From Flavobacterium psychrophilum (GTDB taxonomy: Bacteria > Bacteroidota > Bacteroidia > Flavobacteriales > Flavobacteriaceae), in assembly GCA_945878515.1 (NCBI GenBank), contig CAMCTL010000021.1, positions 1-31,551 on the forward strand: a DNA stretch of 31,551 bases, given 5' to 3'. The notes beneath the pieces are model-generated. The model was given only the letters and a program-made list of their open reading frames with translations, was not told the origin of the DNA and did no database searches. The position numbers and the translations under genes are program-made. Below, piece by piece: positions 1 to 6,780 of the stretch (within the stretch, counting starts at the first letter, position 1; each line of letters starts with the position of its first letter).

Positions 1-116
1 GTACCAATGCCTCAGCAGAATCTTTCAACGCTAAAATAAAAGCTTTTAGATCACAATTCAGAGGTGTTAGAAATATAGAATTCTTCCTTTTTAGACTAAC
101 TAATATTTATGCTTAA
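1..116 (+). CDS. C-terminal end of an ISL3-like (IS204/IS1001/IS1165 type) transposase, cut by the window edge
   Basis: An open frame enters from the left edge (first full codon at 3) and stops at 114-116. The 37 visible residues begin TNASAESFNAKIKAFRSQF and continue with RGVRN and a short aromatic-rich tail. The pattern NAxxESFNxKIK followed by RGxRN is the conserved end of the DDE domain in ISL3-type transposases, where the Glu of ESFN would be the last catalytic acid. Similar ends occur in Bacteroidota elements that I recall as the ISAon1 group, from memory only. The tail looks intact, with no frameshift or internal stop. Whether the rest of the gene is intact cannot be seen. Confidence 0.75.
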   Translation, partial: TNASAESFNAKIKAFRSQFRGVRNIEFFLFRLTNIYA

Positions 117-165
117 TTTTTGTAAATCCACAGGTTTTAGGATTGAACCATAATTTACCGTACAG
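117..165. mobile_element. Possible right terminus of the insertion sequence
   Basis: Directly after the transposase stop is a short non-coding stretch containing CACAGGTTTTAGGATTGAAC (about 130-149). In IS elements of this type the terminal inverted repeat normally lies within a few tens of bases of the transposase stop, so the element probably ends here. The left terminus is outside the window, so neither the inverted repeat nor a target duplication can be confirmed. The exact boundary is a guess. Confidence 0.3.
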
Positions 166-186
166 AAATCGTACAAAATACAAATA

Positions 187-230
187 AAAAATCCGTAACT
201 TCTTGTTTGTCAAGTATGTTACGGATTTTT
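187..230 (-). terminator. Intrinsic terminator of tRNA-Phe, probably bidirectional
   Basis: A perfect 13-bp inverted repeat (187-199 with 218-230, core ATCCGTAAC/GTTACGGAT) surrounds an 18-nt loop. The arm ends are A/T runs, so a U-tract follows the hairpin on either strand. On the minus strand it lies 4 nt beyond the tRNA 3' end, which makes it the natural tRNA terminator. On the plus strand it could stop read-through from the transposase. Confidence 0.8.
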
Positions 231-234
231 AAAG

Positions 235-307
235 TGGTACCTCCAGGGATCGAACCAGGGACACATGGATTTTCAGTCCATTGCTCTACCATCTGAGCTA
301 AGGTACC
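235..307 (-). tRNA. tRNA-Phe (anticodon GAA)
   Basis: The reverse complement gives a complete 73-nt cloverleaf. The acceptor arms GGTACCT and AGGTACC pair fully and the discriminator base is A. The D-arm holds AGCTCAGATGGTAGAGC, the anticodon loop is CTGAAAA with GAA at plus-strand 272-274, and the T-arm is CCTGGTTCGATCCCTGG. The 3' CCA is not encoded, so it must be added after transcription. The gene stands alone, with its own promoter and terminator. Confidence 0.97.
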
Positions 308-322
308 GCATTATTGCGGGTG

Positions 323-353
323 CAAATATAGAATGATTTTTAATTTATACAAA
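323..353 (-). promoter_or_regulatory. Promoter of tRNA-Phe, Bacteroidota type
   Basis: On the minus strand TTTG (350-353) is followed by exactly 19 nt and then TATATTTG (323-330). This is a full match to the Bacteroidota -33/-7 consensus TTTG-N19-TAnnTTTG. Transcription would start just upstream of the tRNA 5' end at 307. It is the cleanest promoter in the window. Confidence 0.8.
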
Positions 354-378
354 ACAATTATTAAAAAAAATCTATTCG

Positions 379-386
379 TACATTTG
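379..386 (+). promoter_or_regulatory. -7 element upstream of coaX
   Basis: TACATTTG is an exact TAnnTTTG match 18 nt before the coaX start. No clear TTTG is present at the -33 spacing; the upstream region is an A/T tract. The implied 5' leader is only about 10-12 nt. It lies back-to-back with the tRNA promoter. Confidence 0.5.
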
Positions 387-404
387 CATCGTTAAATATA
401 TTTT

Positions 405-1139
405 ATGATTGTTGCAATCGACATAGGAAATACTAGAATAAAGGCCGCTGTTTTTCAGGAAAGTATACTTTTAGAATCTTTTGTTTTCCTAAAAACAACA
501 CTAAAAAAAAGTATTGAAAATATTTTAGAAAAGTATAAAAATACAACACATTTAGTCGTAGCTTCGGTATCAAATGTTGAAAATAATGAATTTAATGAAT
601 TTAAAGACGCTGTAAATATCCATTTTGTATCACAAACCGATTCCTTTCCTTTTGTAAATTGTTATGAAACTCCACAAACTTTAGGTATCGACCGTATGGT
701 TTTGGCAGCGGGTGCAACGCTTCAATATCCCAAACAAAATAGGTTGGTGATAGATGCCGGAACTTGTATAACTTATGATTTTATCGACAGAAACGACAAT
801 TATTTAGGCGGAGCAATCTCGCCAGGCTTAAGATTGCGCTACGAATCATTGCATAATTTTACAGCAAAATTGCCCCTGTTGACTTTAGAAAGCCCAAAAC
901 ATTTTGAAGGCAAATCAACATCAGAATCCATTCATTCGGGCGTTGTCAATGGGTTGGTATATGAAATTGACGGTTTTATCGGTGATTTTAAGAACCAATA
1001 TTCAAATTTTATAATAATTTTAACGGGTGGAGACGCTGTTTTTTTGGCTAACCGATTAAAAAATGCAATATTTGCCAATTCTAATTTTCTTTTAGAATGT
1101 TTGAATCAAACATATCAATATCAAATCAAAAATGATTAA
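405..1139 (+). CDS. coaX: Type III pantothenate kinase
   Basis: CoaX catalyses the first step of coenzyme A synthesis, ATP-dependent phosphorylation of pantothenate, in the cytoplasm. The 244-residue protein has the usual length and the ASKHA-fold motifs. These are the N-terminal phosphate loop DIGNTRIK (D6 to K13), GIDR at 94-97 with the pantothenate-site Asp, DAGT at 117-120 in the second phosphate motif, GGAISPGLRLR at 135-145, and a late LTGGDA adenosine-site motif. Type III kinases need a monovalent cation and resist CoA feedback; this is family knowledge. The ATG lies just after a -7 element. The 3' end overlaps the next gene by 8 bp, so translation of the two is probably coupled. Confidence 0.95.
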   Translation: MIVAIDIGNTRIKAAVFQESILLESFVFLKTTLKKSIENILEKYKNTTHLVVASVSNVENNEFNEFKDAVNIHFVSQTDSFPFVNCYETPQTLGIDRMVLAAGATLQYPKQNRLVIDAGTCITYDFIDRNDNYLGGAISPGLRLRYESLHNFTAKLPLLTLESPKHFEGKSTSESIHSGVVNGLVYEIDGFIGDFKNQYSNFIIILTGGDAVFLANRLKNAIFANSNFLLECLNQTYQYQIKND

Positions 1140-2382
1140 ATCTTTTTTTATAAGCTCTTTCTTTTTGTTCTCAATAGTTTCTTTTTCGCAAGAAGGATCT
1201 TCTTCTCCATACTCATTCTTTGGCATTGGTGAAACAAGATTTAATGGAAATGTAGAAAGTCGCTCCATGGGTGGAATATCAATGATTCCCGATAGCACAA
1301 GAATAAATTTCCAAAATCCAGCTGGGTACGGCAATTTAAAATTGACTAATTTTAGTATTGGTGGCAGCACTAGCGAAACCAAACAAAAGTCAGTAACATC
1401 TACTGGAAAAGCAAAACGAACTACCCTTGATTATTTGTCCTTAGCAATTCCGTTAGGCAAATTCGGTGCAGGATTTGGTTTGATACCTTATTCATCTGTT
1501 GGTTATAAAACACAAAGCATTGCTAGCAATGATTCTCAAAATGATAAGCGCTTTTATGGTTCGGGTGGTTTAAATAGAGTCTTTTTAGGAACTGGTTATA
1601 GAATCTTGACAAATTTAAGTTTTGGTGCAATGGCCTACTATAATTTTGGAAAAATTCAAATTAACAGTTTAGAATTTGTGTCTAATTCCACAACAGGATC
1701 TAGCGAGCTAAATATTAATGATTTGAGTGGCGTTAACTTCAATTTGGGTCTTATGTATCAATACAAACTGAAAGAAAAGTTACGTGTTTACAGTAGTTTG
1801 TATTATACGCCACAAAGTATATTATTTTCAAACAATAAAAAAACAGTAAGTACAATTGAATACAATTTTAATTATGATTTTGTACCGGTTGACACAGATG
1901 ATGCGGTAGTAACCGCAAACGAATTGCAAATGCCAGAAAAATGGGCTTTTGGTTTGGGCATCGGAGACTCAAAAAGATGGGCTGTTGGAGCAGAAATTGC
2001 TATTCAGGATGCTGGGAAATTGTATAGTGCTTATAATGTCAGAAACAACGTCAGTTATCAAGAAAACCAAAAGTTTAGTTTTGGGGGTTATTTTACACCT
2101 AGCACAAAGCCATTTGTAAGTTACGCTAAAAAAATAACTTATCGTGGCGGTTTTGTTTATGAAAAAACAGGACTAATAATTAATTCGGAAGAAATCCAAG
2201 ATTTAGGTATGACCATTGGATTGGGATTGCCTGTTTCTGGTTCTTTTTCTAATTTGAATATTGGTTTGGAATTTGGGAAAAAAGGAACTATTTCAAATAA
2301 TTTAGTCCAAGAAAATTACTTTATTGTAAATTTTGGATTTTCGCTAAATGATAAATGGTTTGTAAAAAGCAAATACCGTTAA
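1132..2382 (+). CDS. Outer-membrane beta-barrel protein, OmpP1/FadL-like
   Basis: The 416-residue protein starts with a signal peptide (about 1-20, hydrophobic SFFISSFFLFSIVSFS, then QEG). The mature part is rich in alternating hydrophobic/polar strands, Gly, Tyr and Asn, and ends in FGFSLNDKWFVKSKYR, consistent with an outer-membrane barrel. The N-terminal SSPYSFFGIG followed by SMGGISMIPDSTRINFQNPAGYG resembles the start of OmpP1/FadL-like porins, where such a segment plugs the pore. The substrate is unknown. The gene overlaps coaX by 8 bp and precedes lptC, a conserved arrangement in this lineage as far as I recall. The assignment to an outer-membrane protein is solid; the FadL relation is an inference from the N-terminal pattern. 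Confidence 0.75.
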   Translation: MIKSFFISSFFLFSIVSFSQEGSSSPYSFFGIGETRFNGNVESRSMGGISMIPDSTRINFQNPAGYGNLKLTNFSIGGSTSETKQKSVTSTGKAKRTTLDYLSLAIPLGKFGAGFGLIPYSSVGYKTQSIASNDSQNDKRFYGSGGLNRVFLGTGYRILTNLSFGAMAYYNFGKIQINSLEFVSNSTTGSSELNINDLSGVNFNLGLMYQYKLKEKLRVYSSLYYTPQSILFSNNKKTVSTIEYNFNYDFVPVDTDDAVVTANELQMPEKWAFGLGIGDSKRWAVGAEIAIQDAGKLYSAYNVRNNVSYQENQKFSFGGYFTPSTKPFVSYAKKITYRGGFVYEKTGLIINSEEIQDLGMTIGLGLPVSGSFSNLNIGLEFGKKGTISNNLVQENYFIVNFGFSLNDKWFVKSKYR

Positions 2383-2428
2383 CATTGACTTCTAGATTGA
2401 TATTTTTATAATTTGTGATACTTTTCAA

Positions 2429-2980
2429 ATGAATTCTGTAAAAAACTCAGTCCTTTTTTTTTTAACAATTGTAATAATGGTTTTGTACTCTTCATGCGAA
2501 GGTAATTTCAAAGAAGTCCAGAAAAGTACGTTTTCTGAGTTTGTCCCTAGTGGCGAAGCTGAGAAAATGAATTTAAAATACACAGATTCTGGTAGGATTA
2601 CAGCTATATTGAAAAGTCCAAAAATGATGGATTATACCAATGTCGATTTTCCGTTTACTGATTTTCCAAAAGGTATTGATCTAACTTTATACGACAAAAA
2701 CAGCAAAAGAACCATTATTCTATCTGATTATGCAACTTCCTACAAAGCCACAAATATTATTGATTTGAGTGGAAATGTAAAAATTAGTTCACAAGACGGG
2801 CAAATTCTTGAAACAGAACAATTGTATTTTGATCAAAAAAATGAATGGTTTTTTACCGAAAAAAAATTTAAATTTACTGACGTGAAAGGAATTTCAAATG
2901 GCCAAGGAATCGACTTTAGCAAAGATTTTAAAGTTATAAACTCACAAAAAATCACTGGCGAAATTGACTCCGACGAATAA
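2429..2980 (+). CDS. lptC: LPS export protein LptC, lipoprotein-like form
   Basis: LptC links the inner-membrane LptBFG transporter to the periplasmic LptA bridge that carries lipopolysaccharide to the outer membrane. The 183-residue protein has an N-terminal hydrophobic segment (about 7-20) ending in YSSC with Cys23, a plausible lipobox. Anchoring would then be by lipid rather than by the uncleaved helix of E. coli LptC. Residues about 40-170 form the beta-rich LptC/OstA-type fold: successive strands around GRITAILKSPKMMDY, SDYATSYKATNIIDLSGNVK and the typical ETEQLYFDQKNEWFFTEKKF. A loose promoter (TTG at 2385-2387, TATAATTTG from about 2407) lies just upstream. The next small gene follows after 17 nt. 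Confidence 0.85.
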   Translation: MNSVKNSVLFFLTIVIMVLYSSCEGNFKEVQKSTFSEFVPSGEAEKMNLKYTDSGRITAILKSPKMMDYTNVDFPFTDFPKGIDLTLYDKNSKRTIILSDYATSYKATNIIDLSGNVKISSQDGQILETEQLYFDQKNEWFFTEKKFKFTDVKGISNGQGIDFSKDFKVINSQKITGEIDSDE

Positions 2981-2997
2981 ATTAAACTCTCAAATTC

Positions 2998-3192
2998 ATG
3001 AAATATCTAAAGTATACTCATTATCTATATCTAGTTATAGGAGCAGCATTTCTTTATGAAGCTGTATCAAAATGGAATGACCCAGAAGCAACACCCAATA
3101 TTAGTCTATTAATTGCTGGTTTGGCTGTTTTTATGTTTTTCTTCAGAAGAAAATTTGCCAAGAAAGCTGCGGATAAGAACTCTAAACCATAA
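2998..3192 (+). CDS. Small two-helix membrane protein of unknown function
   Basis: The 64-residue protein has two hydrophobic segments, about 9-24 (YLYLVIGAAFLYEAV) and 35-50 (NISLLIAGLAVFMFFF). They are joined by a short polar loop (KWNDPEATP) and followed by a Lys/Arg-rich tail. The positive tail suggests both ends lie in the cytoplasm. It follows lptC by 17 nt and is probably co-transcribed. I recognise it only as a type of small conserved protein found in flavobacteria; no function can be assigned. A role near LPS export is suggested by position alone. Confidence 0.7.
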   Translation: MKYLKYTHYLYLVIGAAFLYEAVSKWNDPEATPNISLLIAGLAVFMFFFRRKFAKKAADKNSKP

Positions 3193-3635
3193 TAATCTAA
3201 TTTTTTAATCTTATTTCAATTTTGGGTTAATCCTAAGAATCGTTTTCATCTATTTAATCAGGTTTTAAACCTTTCTAATCCTCAAAGCGCAAACTTATAC
3301 CATTTAGAAATATAAAATAGTTTTTAATTGTTATCCTCACCCCAACCCTCTCCAAAGGAGAGGGAGTAAAAAGTGGATTATTTTATATTTCTAAATAGTA
3401 TTACTTGACGATACTTTTATTTAAAGTACATTCTAAGTCTAATTTGTATTATAGAGGACAAAGTATTCACCTAAGCAAACATTTTTAGAAAGATAAAAAA
3501 AGGTGTTAATTTGATTAAAAAGCAACATTTTTTTGAGGAATCAATTTTTCTTGCAAATTATAACGCGACTATTATAATTATTAACTAGATAATTGTATTT
3601 TCGCAAACTGAATATAAAAATAAATAAATTAAAAA
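3193..3635. other. Gene-free stretch between the lptC operon and ppiD
   Basis: No credible open frame is present on either strand. It holds the nested palindrome at 3298-3400. A weak 13-nt hairpin AGGTTTTAAACCT (3260-3272) may end the lptC transcript. A candidate ppiD -7 box, TATTTTCG at 3596-3603 (6 of 6 fixed positions except the third T of TTTG), lies 32 nt before the ppiD start. The rest is plain AT-rich sequence. Confidence 0.6.
3298..3400. repeat. Nested palindromic repeat, MITE-like
   Basis: Two 22-bp arms (3298-3319 and 3379-3400) are inverted copies with a single mismatch; the shared core is ATTTAGAAATATAAAATA. Between them sits a GC-rich hairpin CCCTCTCC-AAA-GGAGAGGG (3346-3364) with a perfect 8-bp stem, preceded by CCTCACCCCAA. 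The GC-rich core stands out sharply from the surrounding AT-rich DNA. Terminal inverted repeats, a length of about 100 bp, no coding capacity and an intergenic site fit a miniature inverted-repeat element or a dispersed palindromic repeat. No convincing target duplication is visible at the edges. Confidence 0.65.
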
Positions 3636-5735
3636 ATGGCAGTTTTACAAAAAATTAGACAGCGTTCCGCATTATTAATAGTAGTTATTGGATTTTGTTT
3701 ATTTGCATTTATTGCAGGAGATGTTTTTACCAAAGGTAGTTTTGGGAAAAGTTCAAACGATGTAGGTAGTGTTAATGGAAAAGACATTCCTTTTGAAGAT
3801 TTTAGACTTAAAGTTAGTAATGTCGAAAAAAGCCAGCAAGGCGTTACACCAACGGCAGCAGCCAATAGAGTTTGGGATCAAGAAGTTTCTATTGCATTGC
3901 TTACGGCTGAATTCGATAAATTAGGTTTACGAGTTAGTGCTAAGAACATTATGGAAGTCTTGAAATCAGACCAAAACATAGGTAAAAACCCAATGTTTTT
4001 GAATGCAGCGGGAGTTTTTGACGAAGCTAAGTTTAAAGAATCTATGAAAACCAATCCTGAAATTGCTCAGTACGTTAAAGACCGAGAAAAAGACGCTGAG
4101 TTGAACGCAAAATACCAGATGTACACAGCAATGGTAAAAGCTGGGATTTTCACTACCGAAAGTGAAGGAAAATTCAAATATGAAATGGAAGCCAACAAAG
4201 TAAATTTTGCTTATGTTGCTGGGATGTATTCGACTATAAAAGACAGTGATGTAAAAGTTACTGATGAAGATATTGTAGCTTACATGAAAGATAAGGAGAA
4301 AAAATACAAAGCAGATGAAAATCGTGAAATAGAATATGTTTTAATTGAGGATAAAGCTTCAAAAGAAGATGAAGCTGAGGTAAAAGCAAAAGTCAACAGT
4401 TTATTGTCAGGAAGTATTGTTTACAACAATCAAACAGGAAAAAACGATACGCTAGCCAGTTTCAATTCTGCTAAAAACATAGTTGAATTTGTAAATGCAA
4501 ATTCAGACAAACCTTATGATTCATCTTATGTGGCCAAGAAAGATTTGCCAGTTGAAGTAGCCGATAATTTATACAATCTAGCTCCAGGAGCAATTTATGG
4601 ACCATATATGTCTGGAAAATTCTATTGTTTATCAAAATCGATGGGTAGAAAAGTAGGTGTAAATGCAAAAGCTAGTCACATCTTAATTAGTTATGAAGGA
4701 ACTCAAGTTCCAAATAAAAAAGAAAAAAGAACTAAAGAACAAGCAAAAGCAAAAGCCGAATCTATTTTGGCTCAAGTCATTGCAAATCCAGATAGTTTTT
4801 TAATGCAAGCTTTTACAGCTTCTGATGATTCATCATCTCAGCAAGGTGGAGATTTAGGTTATTTTGGCCCAAACCAAATGGTGAAACCATTCAACGATTT
4901 TGTTTTTAACAGTCCAATTGGTAAAATTGGTTTGGTTGAAACTGATTTTGGTTTTCACATTATAAAAGTTACAGACAAACAAGACGGTATTCGTCTAGCA
5001 ACCGTGGCTCAAAAAATTGAAGCTTCGGAAGCTACATCAGATAAGATATTTGCTCAAGCAACTCAATTTGAAATTGATGCTGCTGAAAAAGATTTCGCAA
5101 AAGCGGCTTCTGCAATGAAACTTACAGTTGCGCCAACAGTAACTGTGAAAGCAATGGATGAGTCTTTCGGATCAATAGGCAATCAGAGAAACATTATAAG
5201 TTGGGCATTTGGAGATGATGTTGAAGTAGGTGCTGTAAAAAGATTTGAAATAGCTAATTTAGGGAACGTAATTGCAAAAGTAAAAAAAGTAAATCCTGAA
5301 GGATTAATGGCAGTAGATTTAGTTCGTTCCCAAATAGAACCAATTCTTAAAAACAAGAAAAAAGCCGAATTGATTAAAGCAAAAATGACAGGAACATCAC
5401 TTGAATCAATTGCAAAAAGTGCAGGTTCGACAGTACAACAAGCATTGGATGTTACAATGGAAAATCCAACCTTAAATGCTATTGCTGGTCAAGAGGCAAA
5501 AGTAGTTGGAAACGCATTTGCACTCTCTGCCGGAAAACTTTCTGCACCAATTGAGGGAACTTCTGGAGTTTATGTGGTAAAAAACATCAGTATTCTTAAA
5601 GCGCCGGTTTTAAAAGACCATACGGCTTATGTTTCTAAATTGAAAGCTCAAAGTGCAGGAGATGTAAACAGAGTTTTACCCGCATTAAAAGACAAAGCTG
5701 AAATTAAAGACAACAGAAAACAATTCAATTTCTAG
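3636..5735 (+). CDS. Membrane-anchored periplasmic peptidyl-prolyl isomerase, PpiD/SurA-like
   Basis: This is probably a periplasmic chaperone that helps secreted and outer-membrane proteins fold after export. The 699-residue protein starts with a short basic stretch (KIRQR) and one membrane helix (about 11-28), leaving the bulk in the periplasm, as in PpiD. Residues about 38-330 form a SurA_N-like helical chaperone region (VNGKDIPFEDFRLKV). A parvulin domain spans about 343-448, from KASHILISYEG through GGDLGYFGPNQMVKPF to TDFGFHIIKV, with the family's usual GxLG and F-GFHIIK motifs. A second, more diverged parvulin-like segment follows at about 500-650 (EGTSGVYVVKN). It has a monocistronic look: long leader upstream and a strong terminator downstream. 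The length fits the Bacteroidota form of the family. Confidence 0.9.
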   Translation: MAVLQKIRQRSALLIVVIGFCLFAFIAGDVFTKGSFGKSSNDVGSVNGKDIPFEDFRLKVSNVEKSQQGVTPTAAANRVWDQEVSIALLTAEFDKLGLRVSAKNIMEVLKSDQNIGKNPMFLNAAGVFDEAKFKESMKTNPEIAQYVKDREKDAELNAKYQMYTAMVKAGIFTTESEGKFKYEMEANKVNFAYVAGMYSTIKDSDVKVTDEDIVAYMKDKEKKYKADENREIEYVLIEDKASKEDEAEVKAKVNSLLSGSIVYNNQTGKNDTLASFNSAKNIVEFVNANSDKPYDSSYVAKKDLPVEVADNLYNLAPGAIYGPYMSGKFYCLSKSMGRKVGVNAKASHILISYEGTQVPNKKEKRTKEQAKAKAESILAQVIANPDSFLMQAFTASDDSSSQQGGDLGYFGPNQMVKPFNDFVFNSPIGKIGLVETDFGFHIIKVTDKQDGIRLATVAQKIEASEATSDKIFAQATQFEIDAAEKDFAKAASAMKLTVAPTVTVKAMDESFGSIGNQRNIISWAFGDDVEVGAVKRFEIANLGNVIAKVKKVNPEGLMAVDLVRSQIEPILKNKKKAELIKAKMTGTSLESIAKSAGSTVQQALDVTMENPTLNAIAGQEAKVVGNAFALSAGKLSAPIEGTSGVYVVKNISILKAPVLKDHTAYVSKLKAQSAGDVNRVLPALKDKAEIKDNRKQFNF

Positions 5736-5757
5736 TATAAAATGAATTAAAATTTAA

Positions 5758-5795
5758 ATCCCGTTTAGTTACCTAAACGGGATCTTTTATTTTTA
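5758..5795 (+). terminator. Intrinsic terminator of the ppiD-like gene
   Basis: A perfect 11-bp stem ATCCCGTTTAG/CTAAACGGGAT (5758-5768 with 5773-5783) has a TTAC loop and is followed by CTTTTATTTTTA. It lies 23 nt after the stop. On the minus strand, the arm is followed by an A/T-rich run, so it may also end the convergent GHMP kinase transcript. Confidence 0.85.
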
Positions 5796-5823
5796 TGATA
5801 AGACTGTATTTCGTGAGTCAAGC

Positions 5824-6741
5824 TTACAAAATCATATCGCTATAAGGAATAACTGTCCCAAACCCTTTTTTGTTAAAAAATTCAACTGGATTTTCGGCTG
5901 AAATAGCCAGCACAAAATCACCACCCCAAGCACCAAGACTTTTTATTGTTCCGTTAAAATCGGGAAACAAAGATTCTTTTATAGTTTGCATTCCTAAAAT
6001 TGAACGCATTTGGGCTTCGTGATTTTCTAAAGAAATAGAAAATTCTTGAAGCGTTTTTGCTTTCAAAACTGCCGAAGTTATTTTATTGTTTGTAATAATG
6101 TCTTCTGCTAAAGCTTTGTTCTTGTTGCTATAATACGCAGCGATTGAAGATTTGCTACTTTGTTTTTTCTCCAAGTATACAAAATATAAATTTTCAAAGA
6201 ATTTATGTTCAAATGTTACTTTTTCAATTATTGGTTTACCGCTTTCCAAATGATACAAAATAGGACTGTCGCTTTGAGCACAAGCAATATCATATCCGCT
6301 ACCACCAAAACTATTGTTAAGCAAAACAAAAGCATCAATATTTAGCCATTGTGCAATATTGTTGATTAAAGTAGAAGAAGTTCCCAAACCCCAATTTCTT
6401 GGAAAAGTCAATTGTGTTGTTATGTTAAATCCATCAGAGTTTTGAATAAAATCAGGATCTAACAAATAGCTTTCGTGCAAAATTTTGATTAATGTATTTG
6501 TTATAGCATCTGCCCCTTCTAAAGTATTTTGTTTGAAAATGTCAGCAAACGAAAGTTTTATGTCGAGCCAAATACTACCGTCAGCATCATAACTTGTCCA
6601 TTTTATTTCTCGGTCATTACCTTTTTCAACGATTAATTTTTGTCCAAACTTGGTAGGCAGTGCAAAAGCTTTAGCGCCATCAAGAACCAAATATTCCCCT
6701 GTGATTAGTAATTTTCCGTTGCTGTAAAATTCTTTTTTCAT
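5824..6741 (-). CDS. GYDIA-type GHMP kinase, probably in the mevalonate pathway
   Basis: GHMP-superfamily kinases phosphorylate small alcohols or phosphates; this branch is named after its GYDIA motif. The 305-residue protein begins with SNGKLLITGEYLVLDG (7-22), which resembles the start of mevalonate and phosphomevalonate kinases. It has the ATP-binding loop PRNWGLGTSST (114-124), a variant of PxxxGLGSSA, and GYDIA at 149-153. A C-terminal SLGAWGGDFVLAI is the typical GHMP third motif. It is transcribed after HMG-CoA reductase with a 39-nt gap, which supports a job in isoprenoid synthesis, most likely as mevalonate or phosphomevalonate kinase. Which of the two steps it performs cannot be decided from the sequence. 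Confidence 0.85.
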   Translation of the reverse strand: MKKEFYSNGKLLITGEYLVLDGAKAFALPTKFGQKLIVEKGNDREIKWTSYDADGSIWLDIKLSFADIFKQNTLEGADAITNTLIKILHESYLLDPDFIQNSDGFNITTQLTFPRNWGLGTSSTLINNIAQWLNIDAFVLLNNSFGGSGYDIACAQSDSPILYHLESGKPIIEKVTFEHKFFENLYFVYLEKKQSSKSSIAAYYSNKNKALAEDIITNNKITSAVLKAKTLQEFSISLENHEAQMRSILGMQTIKESLFPDFNGTIKSLGAWGGDFVLAISAENPVEFFNKKGFGTVIPYSDMIL

Positions 6742-6752
6742 TTGGTAAATTA

Positions 6753-6767
6753 AACCCTGTGAGGGTT
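6753..6767. repeat. Short intercistronic hairpin between HMG-CoA reductase and GHMP kinase genes
   Basis: AACCCTGTGAGGGTT is a perfect 6-bp inverted repeat with a 3-nt loop, in the 39-nt gap between the two genes, only 12 nt before the kinase start. There is no U-tract on the minus strand, so it is unlikely to be a terminator. It could be an mRNA-processing or stabilising hairpin, or one copy of a small dispersed palindrome. Confidence 0.45.
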
Positions 6768-6780
6768 ATGGGTTAGCGAT

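Noticed and set aside
3260..3272. AGGTTTTAAACCT hairpin as a terminator of the lptC operon.
   Set aside because: The stem is only 6 bp and AT-rich with a short, interrupted T-run; too weak to call as a feature.
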